DNA of 64,000 bases, taken from the IMG/VR virus record IMGVR_UViG_3300027777_000023, positions 62,001 through 126,000 of that record; one strand, written 5' to 3'. The translations under genes were made by a program, and so were the position numbers. The notes beneath the pieces are model-generated. The model was given only the letters and a program-made list of their open reading frames with translations, searched no databases and had not been told where the DNA came from. Position 1 is the first letter of the stretch. The number at the start of each line of letters is the position of its first letter. Shown one piece after another: positions 41,509-49,586 of the stretch. The stretch is from a virus.

Positions 41509-41835
41509 ATGAAAAAATTCAGAGACATCATGGTTCTTAAACAAGTCAAAGAAGTAGTCTGCCACCTCGGCCGGCCATTGGGCAAGGCGTATTCACTCGA
41601 ATATACCCCCCACGGGGTAGTGTTGAGGCGCAGTGATGACTTGGTCTGGCGCTCAGAAGAGAGCCAGATCGAGAAAGTCAAGGAAGCGCTGCAGTCACCA
41701 CAAGGTCTCAAGGTTGAGATCTTGGTGGATGGCTGCGATGAACCAGTTTACACCCCTCCCGACTGGAGTTGGTGTCAGGCGGAGCTGGAGGAGGCAGACC
41801 TTGTAGAGCTGGATCACATGCCTAGTGCATGGTGA
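41509..41835 (+). CDS. Hypothetical protein in self-contained unit
   Basis: 108 residues from the ATG at 41509. It has an alpha/beta body and a C-terminal acidic, Trp-rich end (PDWSWCQAELEEADLVELDH). It has its own promoter and terminator and more GC-rich codons than the replication genes. Not recognised; it behaves like a moron gene. Confidence 0.6.
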   Translation: MKKFRDIMVLKQVKEVVCHLGRPLGKAYSLEYTPHGVVLRRSDDLVWRSEESQIEKVKEALQSPQGLKVEILVDGCDEPVYTPPDWSWCQAELEEADLVELDHMPSAW

Positions 41836-41855
41836 TAGCTCATTGCAGGGAGGCG

Positions 41856-41891
41856 GCAGTATTGGGTTCAATCCCCAGTACTGCTTTTTTT
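41856..41891 (+). terminator. Rho-independent terminator
   Basis: GCAGTATTGGG pairs with CCCAGTACTGC (41874-41884; one G-T pair), followed by T8 and AGCTATCAGGTACCCCCCT. Confidence 0.9.
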
Positions 41892-41943
41892 AGCTATCAG
41901 GTACCCCCCTCCCCTCCCCCCATGGTTAAACCAGCTATATAGT

Positions 41944-41957
41944 GGGATAATACTTTG
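41944..41957 (+). promoter_or_regulatory. Promoter for leaderless gene
   Basis: GGGATAATACTTTG, with GATAAT at 41946-41951, ends at the ATG at 41958. The expected transcription start falls on or next to the A of the start codon. The upstream TATAAATAG element is not conserved here. Confidence 0.65.
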
Positions 41958-42740
41958 ATGAGCAAAAAAGTGCTATCATCGATTAAGCCTGTTTGTCAGG
42001 TGACCTCCGGAGTCGAATCCGGAAAAGCAGTAGCAGTATCGGCCTTCAAAGCCGAAATGTTGGTGGCCTTGAAAAAGGTCACCAAGGTAGAGTGGGCGGG
42101 ACTCGCAGCTGGGGTCATGATGATGACGCTCATCGGGATGATGGGCTATGGGGCCGGAAAGGCCCTGGAAGAGCAGCAGAAGGCTCTCCAGAGCCTGTCA
42201 GTTAGGTTGGATGAGGCGGCTGATATAGGCGTCTCCCTGAAAGGGGAGATAGCCGCCCTGCGCCTCACGTTGGTGGCGGTGGAGACAGCTGAAGAGCTCC
42301 ACACCAGACGCGAAGAGCTCCAAACCAGACGCCTTGACGGGCTAAGTCTGATGGCAGGCGATGGGGCAAAGAAGGTCGCCGCCCTTGAAGGAGCGGTAGA
42401 CTCCAACGCCAAAAATACGGCGGTAGAGCTCGCAACCATTAGGAATGGAGTTGCGGGCGCAGCCGAAGTTGGGCGGGCAGGGCTTCTGGTAAGCAGTCAA
42501 ATGGGGTGCTTGATAGGTTCAAGCATGCTGGGCGAGAAGGTGCGGGAGGTGGCCAAGGCCATGGCTCCAATGGTGGAGCCTGTGTCTTGGTACAACCCGA
42601 CGGCGGAGGTGATAGCACCCACAGCACCCATAGCAGAGGTGCCAGCACCCATGCCAGCACCCATGGCAGAGGTGCCGCCACCTGAATCCTGGACAGCCAG
42701 GATGCGCAGTCGACTGGCGGCGACCCTTCTCGCCAAATGA
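41958..42740 (+). CDS. GC-rich membrane protein with coiled coil
   Basis: 260 residues. One membrane segment near residue 50 (WAGLAAGVMMMTLIGMMGYGAG) is followed by a long Ala/Glu-rich coiled coil and a Pro-rich C-terminus (PAPMPAPMAEVPPPE). One sampled 60-base line of the gene is 60 percent G+C, well above the replication genes, which suggests acquisition. It has its own promoter and double terminator. Function unknown. Confidence 0.6.
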   Translation: MSKKVLSSIKPVCQVTSGVESGKAVAVSAFKAEMLVALKKVTKVEWAGLAAGVMMMTLIGMMGYGAGKALEEQQKALQSLSVRLDEAADIGVSLKGEIAALRLTLVAVETAEELHTRREELQTRRLDGLSLMAGDGAKKVAALEGAVDSNAKNTAVELATIRNGVAGAAEVGRAGLLVSSQMGCLIGSSMLGEKVREVAKAMAPMVEPVSWYNPTAEVIAPTAPIAEVPAPMPAPMAEVPPPESWTARMRSRLAATLLAK

Positions 42741-42753
42741 CAGCACTAGTCAT

Positions 42754-42851
42754 GATCCTACTGGTAATCGCCAGTAGGATCTTGGGCTGGATATTTGGGT
42801 TTTGAGAGATCCCCTACCACTGTAAAAGGTGGTAGGGGAAATCTTTTTTTT
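42754..42851 (+). terminator. Double-hairpin terminator
   Basis: First hairpin GATCCTACTGG/CCAGTAGGATC (42754-42781, perfect 11 bp). Second hairpin CCCCTACCAC/GTGGTAGGGG (42811-42838) followed by T8 and then AGCTGTTCA, a variant of the repeated post-terminator sequence. Confidence 0.92.
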
Positions 42852-42875
42852 AGCTGTTCACAAGTATCCCTGTAA

Positions 42876-42883
42876 TCTATAAT
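42876..42883 (+). promoter_or_regulatory. Promoter -10 box
   Basis: TATAAT at 42878-42883, ten bases before the ATG at 42894, leaving only a very short leader. Confidence 0.55.
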
Positions 42884-42893
42884 ACTAGTTACT

Positions 42894-43961
42894 ATGAAGA
42901 AAGAAGCAAGCAACGCAGCCATATTTGAAAAGAAGATTCTAGACCTTGTAAAGAACAGAAAGATGCTCAACTTTGGAGCAAGCCATGCGCTAGCTGGTGC
43001 AGGTATGGGAGCACTAGGTGGTGGTGCAATAGGTGCACTAGAATCAATAAACGAACCCAAAGAAGAAGGAGCGCCTTCTCACTTGCTTGATAAGGTTCTA
43101 AGATATGGCACAATTGGTGCAGCTGCAGGTGGCGGACTAGGAGCAAGCCGTGGAGCTGGAATAGCTAAAAAATTAAAGAGCGAACAGCTAGGTCAAGTAA
43201 AGAACCTGTTGAGAGAAGGTATCAATCCTGAGTTGTTGCACAATACACTTCAAAGCGGTGGACATCTTGGTGATCTTCATGTGATGGACTATTTAAACAA
43301 AGCAACGGGAACACCTGATAAGCTGTATGGTGGGGCCATGAGAGCCACTGGATTTGGAGAAGGACTAGGTAGTAGCGCAATACCAGGTGAGCTAGATCAG
43401 ATAGGCTTGCATCAGGCTCAAAAGGGCCTCAATGAAGCTGATGCTTTAAAGAGAAAAGAAAGTAGACAAAAGATCTGGGAAGGTATTACCGGCGGAGTTG
43501 ATAATATGGGTGAAGGAGTGGGTGAAGGAATGCGTGCTGTGGGTAGCGGAATAGGTGCAGGACTACATAATGTGAGAGAGCATATGAGCGTGCGCAATAT
43601 TTCTAAAGAATTGAAAGAAGCTACGAAGAAACATAACGCAATTTTTAAAATATTTAAAAAGAACCCTAATGATCCATTAGCTAGACAGGCTTTTGAAGAA
43701 GCTAAAATGGAGATGGACAGTCTGGTGAGACAAAAGGCTAACATGGTAGAGCATTTTAATGCTGAATTGCCTGAAATGAGGAGCAAGGCCACAGAAAATA
43801 TCCTTAATGAGTCTAAACGCATGTCCACAGACAAGGCCGAGCTCGCAAAAAATAAATTACTTGAAAGATTGGATGCAGATATACGTGCTGCAGCTATGAG
43901 AGGCGACGCAAGAACACTTGCCGCGTTGAAAAGGCACAAAACTATGCTTCTTAAACACTAG
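42894..43961 (+). CDS. Glycine-zipper, helical protein (probable virion or injected protein)
   Basis: 355 residues. Two glycine-zipper segments (HALAGAGMGALGGGAIGALE; IGAAAGGGLGASRGAGIA) near residues 30-95 can cross membranes, and a third Gly-rich stretch lies near residue 205. The C-terminal 120 residues are a charged helical region. Glycine-zipper proteins of this kind occur among ejected virion proteins; that role is inferred. First of two linked genes (five bases apart). Confidence 0.6.
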   Translation: MKKEASNAAIFEKKILDLVKNRKMLNFGASHALAGAGMGALGGGAIGALESINEPKEEGAPSHLLDKVLRYGTIGAAAGGGLGASRGAGIAKKLKSEQLGQVKNLLREGINPELLHNTLQSGGHLGDLHVMDYLNKATGTPDKLYGGAMRATGFGEGLGSSAIPGELDQIGLHQAQKGLNEADALKRKESRQKIWEGITGGVDNMGEGVGEGMRAVGSGIGAGLHNVREHMSVRNISKELKEATKKHNAIFKIFKKNPNDPLARQAFEEAKMEMDSLVRQKANMVEHFNAELPEMRSKATENILNESKRMSTDKAELAKNKLLERLDADIRAAAMRGDARTLAALKRHKTMLLKH

Positions 43962-43966
43962 GTTTT

Positions 43967-46900
43967 ATGTTTAATTTTGTACAATTAGCTAAAAAACTAC
44001 AAAAAAACGTCAAAAAAGCAGAGAACAAAGAAAAATTAGTCACGTTTCTGCATAAATATGCGTTGGTTGTACAGAATTCAGACAAAAATCAGCCCACAAC
44101 GCAGAAACCAGACACAGTTGGAGTTGTTTCAGGTCAAACTCTAGGTGCCTTAGCGTCGCAAGTAGGTGAGTCACCAACACCAAAAGCAATGACCACACAG
44201 ATTACAGCACCAAAAGCTGTAAAGATGCCTTCTACTACGGAGAAACCTATTATGGCAGGCATTCTTGCCGAGGATCATCCAGGCGAAACACAATCAATCA
44301 ATGGCAATAGAGCTGTAGCTGGGGCTGATGCGCCCTCAAAGATGACTGCCTTCCCTAAAGTGATGGGTGAGGTAGCCGATACCGCAGCTCAGTCTACAGT
44401 GGAACTTTCTAGTCTACCCCCTGATCTTCTACACATGAGCAGGATGACTAACCCATTTGACGGAAACGCAAAATTATATGCAGGTGGCAAACTACGCTCA
44501 ACACCAACACCACCACCACAGGTTTTAACTCCTAGTCCTTCCCCAGTAAATAGCGCACAGAACCCAAGTAGACCTAAATTATCGCCAGGGTTAGAAGGAT
44601 ATGTGACTCCACAATATACTGCTAGCGGTATAGACACAGTTAAAAATGACCGTTTTGATAGTCGTTCATATATTGCTACTAGAGAATCTAACGGTGGAGA
44701 AAGCCCATATAATATGGAAAATTTTAAGGGGGTAATAACACCAAGGGCTGTTTTAAATAATACATATGGTGATCAACTAGATAAAAATGTAGCTGAGGCT
44801 AGTGCGTATAATAAGAAAAACAATCCACATAACGAAATAGAAAAAAATATAGATAAACCTGTGCATCTTTTCGAGTCTGACAAAGATGTAACCTCATATA
44901 GTCCAGCGTTTGCATCTAATTCTGCATCTCCAAGAAACGAGGGCATTATAAATATAAACCCTATAAGGAAGGATCGTGACGCATTTACATTGCAAAAAAA
45001 TCACATGGCGCAAATATCCCCAAACAATAAAAGCCTTAGTACTACGACTGATCCGGAGATGGTGCAAAATCCGTGGAATTCGTTAAGACATGAGGCAGCG
45101 CATGCAATGTATCCTGCTCAAAATCTTATACGTATGGAGGACAAAGATAGTGCATTGTCTAACAATGCACTTCGCAGCGCTCTAAATACCCAGAACCCAG
45201 AAATAGTTAAAACAATGCCTGCACATACCGAGGTCATGACTAGAGGATATTTTGCCGATGCGGGTGAAAGGGCTACAGGGATCAGTACAGCTCAGCAAGA
45301 CATGTTCAGACTTACAGGTAACAGGGCTAAAACTCCTGAACAGTTTCAGGCATTTATAAACAAATACTTAAGTTCTCCAAACATTGAAAAATCTATGCAA
45401 GAGTTGAGCCCCAACACTCGCAGATATATTAGATTTCATGTGGGTATGCCAGAAGAACAAAAGTGGAAATTCATGCAATCGGATGCGCACGTCGCCCCAG
45501 GCTTTGTACAGAACCAACAACAGCCGATGGGTCAAAAAATAGCTTCCTGTAGAAGCACTGGTGTATTCGACTGTGACGGTAATGAATACGTGAACGGTGA
45601 CGATGTTGAATTGTTAGGCAAACTAGGCTTTATTTTAGCTATTAGTGAGTATGGTAAGTTAGAAAAGACAAGTGAGGTATATGATCAGTATAGCTATATA
45701 GAAAAGATTGCAGGAATACCTAAGGCTGTGGTTAAAGCCGTAGATAAAGGTGATGCCTTCAGTGGTGAGTTCTTAAAGGATATGGATTACGACGTCCCAA
45801 AGGGTTATGAGATGAAAGGTGATCTATGTTGTCCTGTTGAGAAGAAGGCAGATGACGCGGCGCCTTCCAATACAACATGGTCTTCAGAATTATTAAATGA
45901 ACTAACGTCGAGAATAGCTAAAGACCAAAGTTTTCGATCAGGTAATGCAATATCAACCAATAACACAGTATCTGGTCAAGATATAGATAAAAGTAATATT
46001 GCTTGGCTGAAACCTCACTTAGATAAATTTGGATTACCGACAGGTCAACCAGGTAAAGATGTGGCATTACTTGTGCAGCATGCAGATTTTGATCCCGACT
46101 TTCAAGAAACTGTATTGCAGAAAATGCGCACACATAATCAAAGTAATCCTGGAAGCTACGGTGGTGAAACTGTTGCGCACTTGGATGACAGAATTAACGT
46201 TAATAGAGGACGTCCACAGATGTATGGCAGTCAAGGAGGAGAAATTTTTGAGAATGGAAAATGGACCTGGAAACCTAAAGAAATTTTTGAGTCTCACAAC
46301 CTAGAAAATCGAAGGAAAGAAATGGGGCTCATACCACATAAAGAATACACTGATCTTATAAATAAGCATTTTGTAAGCAAGTTACCTTTACCTGCACAAC
46401 AACCACCAACGCAAAATACACTCACACCAAACACAACACCAAATCTATCCACAAAGATTCAACCAACACCCATAGGAGTAAATCAAGATGTGTCGAATAT
46501 ATATGGAGCTGGTGATACTCCATATGGTGAGAAGCCTGTTAAAAATCCTTTTCCTGGAATAGCTGGGGATGTTGGTGTTAACGTTCTTGAGTTTCTTGCA
46601 GCTAGGGGAGCCCGCAGAGCTCAGAATAATAATATAGAAGCCGCTTTGAGTAAAGGTGTGCTTGGTGGTCCCTATGGGCCTCCTGTACCTCCAGGATCTG
46701 GTGGTACGCCAATTCCTGGATCATCTTTAATAGGTAAAGCTCGAATGTGGGGAAATGTCGCTAATGGTGTACCTCTGTTTGGTGCAGGAACTCAGTTACA
46801 GGGAGCAAACGATAGACGTAAAGATGGAGATTATACTGGAATGCTTATAGATGGTGTTGGAGCACTAGGTAGTGCCGCACAGCTTCATCCTTTGACTAAA

Positions 46901-47401
46901 GGTATAGGACTAGGGGTTAGCACAGCTAGCACTGGCGTGAACATAGCTAGAGACGTGCATAGATATAATAACCGGCCTGTAGAGTTTAGTAGAAATCCTG
47001 AGAATGTAAAACTTAACGCTCCAGAAAATCCTGTACAGATTCCTCAAACACTAGCTAAAGCTGGGAATGTAAGCAAAGAAGCTAAAGGCAGATGCTGGGA
47101 AGGCTATAAGCCTGTTAAAGGTAAAAAGCCTTATAGTGCGGATAGCTGTGAGCCGGTAGCTAAAGAAATAGAGAAAGAGGCAGGTATGCCAGATTGGTTA
47201 AGAAGAGCTATACGCAATAACGATAAATCTACGTTGAGTAGTGCAGGTAAGGCCGGGGCAAGAGCACGAGCAAAGAATCTGGCAGCTAAGAAAAGTAAAG
47301 ATGAATTAAGACGCATGCTTGATATGGGTGCTGAAGCGGTGCCCAAGATTATTCATCCACCTAGCGCATATAATGTACAACCTCCCTTGCCAGGGATCTA
47401 G
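43967..47401 (+). CDS. Giant multidomain protein with HExxH-like and EF-hand-like motifs
   Basis: 1144 residues, probably virion-associated. The first 300 residues are Pro/Thr-rich and largely disordered. A zincin-like helix SLRHEAAHAMYPA lies near residue 373 (HEAAH fits HExxH). DCDGNEYVNGDDVELL near residue 533 looks like a dockerin/EF-hand calcium loop. A Gly/Pro-rich part follows, then a glycine-zipper region near residue 950 and a C-terminal block GRCWEGYKPVKGKKPYS of a type found at the ends of many phage virion proteins. It could be an ejected protease or a tail protein. Confidence 0.65.
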   Translation: MFNFVQLAKKLQKNVKKAENKEKLVTFLHKYALVVQNSDKNQPTTQKPDTVGVVSGQTLGALASQVGESPTPKAMTTQITAPKAVKMPSTTEKPIMAGILAEDHPGETQSINGNRAVAGADAPSKMTAFPKVMGEVADTAAQSTVELSSLPPDLLHMSRMTNPFDGNAKLYAGGKLRSTPTPPPQVLTPSPSPVNSAQNPSRPKLSPGLEGYVTPQYTASGIDTVKNDRFDSRSYIATRESNGGESPYNMENFKGVITPRAVLNNTYGDQLDKNVAEASAYNKKNNPHNEIEKNIDKPVHLFESDKDVTSYSPAFASNSASPRNEGIININPIRKDRDAFTLQKNHMAQISPNNKSLSTTTDPEMVQNPWNSLRHEAAHAMYPAQNLIRMEDKDSALSNNALRSALNTQNPEIVKTMPAHTEVMTRGYFADAGERATGISTAQQDMFRLTGNRAKTPEQFQAFINKYLSSPNIEKSMQELSPNTRRYIRFHVGMPEEQKWKFMQSDAHVAPGFVQNQQQPMGQKIASCRSTGVFDCDGNEYVNGDDVELLGKLGFILAISEYGKLEKTSEVYDQYSYIEKIAGIPKAVVKAVDKGDAFSGEFLKDMDYDVPKGYEMKGDLCCPVEKKADDAAPSNTTWSSELLNELTSRIAKDQSFRSGNAISTNNTVSGQDIDKSNIAWLKPHLDKFGLPTGQPGKDVALLVQHADFDPDFQETVLQKMRTHNQSNPGSYGGETVAHLDDRINVNRGRPQMYGSQGGEIFENGKWTWKPKEIFESHNLENRRKEMGLIPHKEYTDLINKHFVSKLPLPAQQPPTQNTLTPNTTPNLSTKIQPTPIGVNQDVSNIYGAGDTPYGEKPVKNPFPGIAGDVGVNVLEFLAARGARRAQNNNIEAALSKGVLGGPYGPPVPPGSGGTPIPGSSLIGKARMWGNVANGVPLFGAGTQLQGANDRRKDGDYTGMLIDGVGALGSAAQLHPLTKGIGLGVSTASTGVNIARDVHRYNNRPVEFSRNPENVKLNAPENPVQIPQTLAKAGNVSKEAKGRCWEGYKPVKGKKPYSADSCEPVAKEIEKEAGMPDWLRRAIRNNDKSTLSSAGKAGARARAKNLAAKKSKDELRRMLDMGAEAVPKIIHPPSAYNVQPPLPGI

Positions 47402-47417
47402 TACCCCCCCCCACCCA

Positions 47418-47480
47418 TATAAATAGTGATCTAGATGGTATAATACTTTGAATCAGCGGCCAGTAACTGCTGATAGTTTT
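47418..47480 (+). promoter_or_regulatory. Repeated composite promoter, copy 3, with leader hairpin
   Basis: TATAAATAG at 47418, 12 bases, TATAAT at 47439-47444, then the same leader stem-loop as copy 2. A C-tract (GTACCCCCCC) lies just upstream, directly after the previous stop codon. Confidence 0.8.
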
Positions 47481-47492
47481 AGTTTATTTATT

Positions 47493-47708
47493 ATGATCCA
47501 GGAGCTTTTGGTAGAAATGTTGAAAGAAAGAGACAAACTGACCTATCTGGGAGCTAAATTGGCGCCCGAAAGGCAGACGCACTACAGAAGAGAAGCTGAT
47601 AGGCTTTTTAGGGTGCTGGGGGCGTGCAACCCCTTTACAGTTGACCCGAAGAAAGAGCTCCTTGCCTACAACGAGCTCATGGAAAAGGTCAGTGAAGCTG
47701 ACTTGTAG
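47493..47708 (+). CDS. Small hypothetical protein in self-contained unit
   Basis: 71 residues from the ATG at 47493, helical and charged, with its own promoter and terminator. Not recognised; another moron-like unit. Confidence 0.6.
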   Translation: MIQELLVEMLKERDKLTYLGAKLAPERQTHYRREADRLFRVLGACNPFTVDPKKELLAYNELMEKVSEADL

Positions 47709-47714
47709 TTCAAA

Positions 47715-47751
47715 AGCGTGTTCCCTTTGAGGGAAGTAAACCGCTTTTTTT
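47715..47751 (+). terminator. Rho-independent terminator
   Basis: TTCCCT-TTG-AGGGAA inside an outer AGCG/CGCT stem, then a T-run and AGCTATCAG. Member of the repeated series. Confidence 0.9.
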
Positions 47752-47777
47752 AGCTATCAGAGATCGGTAGAATAAAG

Positions 47778-47783
47778 TATAAT
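47778..47783 (+). promoter_or_regulatory. Promoter -10 box for leaderless gene
   Basis: TATAAT ends eight bases before the ATG at 47791, so transcription should begin at or next to the start codon. Confidence 0.6.
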
Positions 47784-47790
47784 ATTATCC

Positions 47791-48132
47791 ATGGATAACA
47801 ACACGCTGAAAGAGTTTGGCATCGACGTGGGCCTACTAGTTAGTGGGTTGTTTGGCGCTATACTGCTTACAAGTAAAGGTAGTGCTATGAATCTTACTCG
47901 TACGATTAGCAGTCTTGTTGGTGGGGCAGCTAGCGCTAACTATATCACACCTATTGTAGTTACTGTAACAAAGCTCGACGATTCGCGCTATCATTACGGC
48001 ATAGCTTTCCTACTAGGTTTTCTTGGTTTAAAAGGTATTGAGTATTTCAGTCGTAAAATACTTCCTGATGAAGCACCGCCTGAGGTTGTGCCCGCCAAAC
48101 CAAAAAGAATTCTAAAAAAGAGAACAACATGA
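47791..48132 (+). CDS. Holin-like membrane protein
   Basis: 113 residues. Two or three hydrophobic segments (VGLLVSGLFGAILLTS; AASANYITPIVVTVT; YGIAFLLGFLGLKGI) and a basic Pro-rich tail (KPKRILKKRTT). It looks like a holin, separate from the one in the minus-strand lysis cassette. ATGA-type overlap with the next gene. Confidence 0.55.
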   Translation: MDNNTLKEFGIDVGLLVSGLFGAILLTSKGSAMNLTRTISSLVGGAASANYITPIVVTVTKLDDSRYHYGIAFLLGFLGLKGIEYFSRKILPDEAPPEVVPAKPKRILKKRTT

Positions 48133-48500
48133 TCTCCCCACAACTTGTAGCCATTAACGCAATTGCTAACTGCACCACAGCCATATCAGCTTTGGGTTTA
48201 CTCATTCATATATTCGGAGATCCAGATAATGAGATCTGGAACAATAGAATCAAGGCATGGCTGGCCAAGGCAGGTTTAAGTATTATGACGTGTGGAGCAG
48301 TAAGTAATGCTATAACTTTATCTGATCCACCACCCACAGAAATTATATTAAATTGTGGCATAGCTATAACATTGTTTTGGTTGAGTTGGTGGCAGTGGGA
48401 GTTGTTCAAATCAATGCAGCAAAAGTTCAAGCAGGTTGAAAAGAAGGTTCCAGTTAAAAAGCCTCGCAAGAAAAAACCAAAAGTAAAGCCAGCTGTATGA
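48129..48500 (+). CDS. Membrane protein with basic tail
   Basis: 123 residues. Three hydrophobic segments and a strongly basic tail (KKPRKKKPKVKP). It is coupled to the previous gene and to the protease gene by four-base overlaps, so the three form one unit. Confidence 0.6.
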   Translation: MISPQLVAINAIANCTTAISALGLLIHIFGDPDNEIWNNRIKAWLAKAGLSIMTCGAVSNAITLSDPPPTEIILNCGIAITLFWLSWWQWELFKSMQQKFKQVEKKVPVKKPRKKKPKVKPAV

Positions 48501-49549
48501 CACCAGACAAACTAAAGTTCGGATGCCCTCGAGCTCCAGAGGATCCAAGAGATCATCTATACAAAGCATCTGCGGTATCGTCGTCTTTAGCAGCAAATAT
48601 AGATTTAAGGCCGTTTTGCCCACCCATCAGAAACCAGGGCGACCTTGGCGCATGCACAGCTTTTGGTGCAACAGCTCTTGTAGACTTTGTGCGTAAGAAG
48701 CAGGGATTAACTGTATGGACACCCAGTCCATTGTTCACATATTATAGTACAAGACTAATGGAGGGAACTGTGGATTCTGATAGTGGTGCATATGTTCGTG
48801 ATGCTTTAAAGTCTACTGTAAACGATGGGGTAGCCCTTGAACGTGAATGGCCCTATCTCATTGATAAATTTAACGTTCGGCCTAGTGAGGATGTGTGGGC
48901 TAATGCGACAAAGCATCAGACGTTAGAATATTTAAAACTTAATGATACAGATAAAGCTGCAGTACTGGGCTGTCTTAACGATGGTTATCCTTTTATATTT
49001 GGAATACGATTATACACATCGTTTACAAACAGTCTTGATACAATGTTTGGCGGCAGTGTGCATGAACCCAACAGAGCTAAAGAAAAGCTTTTAGGTGGGC
49101 ATTGCATGATGTGTGTTGGGTATCAGAAACGAGATGATGAGAGTGAGTATGCTATTGTTATGAATAGCTGGGGCAGTGGTTGGGGAGATGCCGGTTACTG
49201 CTATATTCCATTAAATTATTTATTGAGCTCCGATAGCTATGACTTTTGGACAGTTAGAACGGTCGAAGTATGTGATGAGGATATTGCTGATCCCGTTGCA
49301 CCAGCACCAGCTCCAATTCCAGTACCTGAACCACCAGCACCAGAGCCAGAACCTGTGCCTCCCACTCCAGAGCCACCTGCTCCTATTGTTCCACCTGCTC
49401 CACCAGTTCCTGAGCCGGTTCCTGTTGTCCCTATTGTTCCTGATGTACCTTCGGATATTGTTGATGTGCAAAAGCAAATGGATCGCAATACAGTGATAGC
49501 TGTTTTATTGTTTGTGATAGTGTTGACATTGTTCTTTCTTATCAAGTAA
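48497..49549 (+). CDS. Papain-like (C1) cysteine protease with C-terminal membrane anchor
   Basis: 350 residues. The C1A catalytic triad is present: NQGDLGACTAFGAT (oxyanion Gln and Cys), GGHCMMCVGY (His) and MNSWGSGWGDAGYCYI (Asn). After residue 255 comes a Pro/Val/Glu-rich repeat region about 60 residues long, then a membrane helix at the very end (VIAVLLFVIVLTLFFLI). There is no signal peptide, so it may be tail-anchored, with the protease facing the cytoplasm. C1 proteases are uncommon in phages. The next gene is the DUF1501 gene, 37 bases on. Confidence 0.85.
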   Translation: MTPDKLKFGCPRAPEDPRDHLYKASAVSSSLAANIDLRPFCPPIRNQGDLGACTAFGATALVDFVRKKQGLTVWTPSPLFTYYSTRLMEGTVDSDSGAYVRDALKSTVNDGVALEREWPYLIDKFNVRPSEDVWANATKHQTLEYLKLNDTDKAAVLGCLNDGYPFIFGIRLYTSFTNSLDTMFGGSVHEPNRAKEKLLGGHCMMCVGYQKRDDESEYAIVMNSWGSGWGDAGYCYIPLNYLLSSDSYDFWTVRTVEVCDEDIADPVAPAPAPIPVPEPPAPEPEPVPPTPEPPAPIVPPAPPVPEPVPVVPIVPDVPSDIVDVQKQMDRNTVIAVLLFVIVLTLFFLIK

Positions 49550-49586
49550 ACTGTAGAGTAAGTTCGTTAACCCCAAAAATAAAAAT

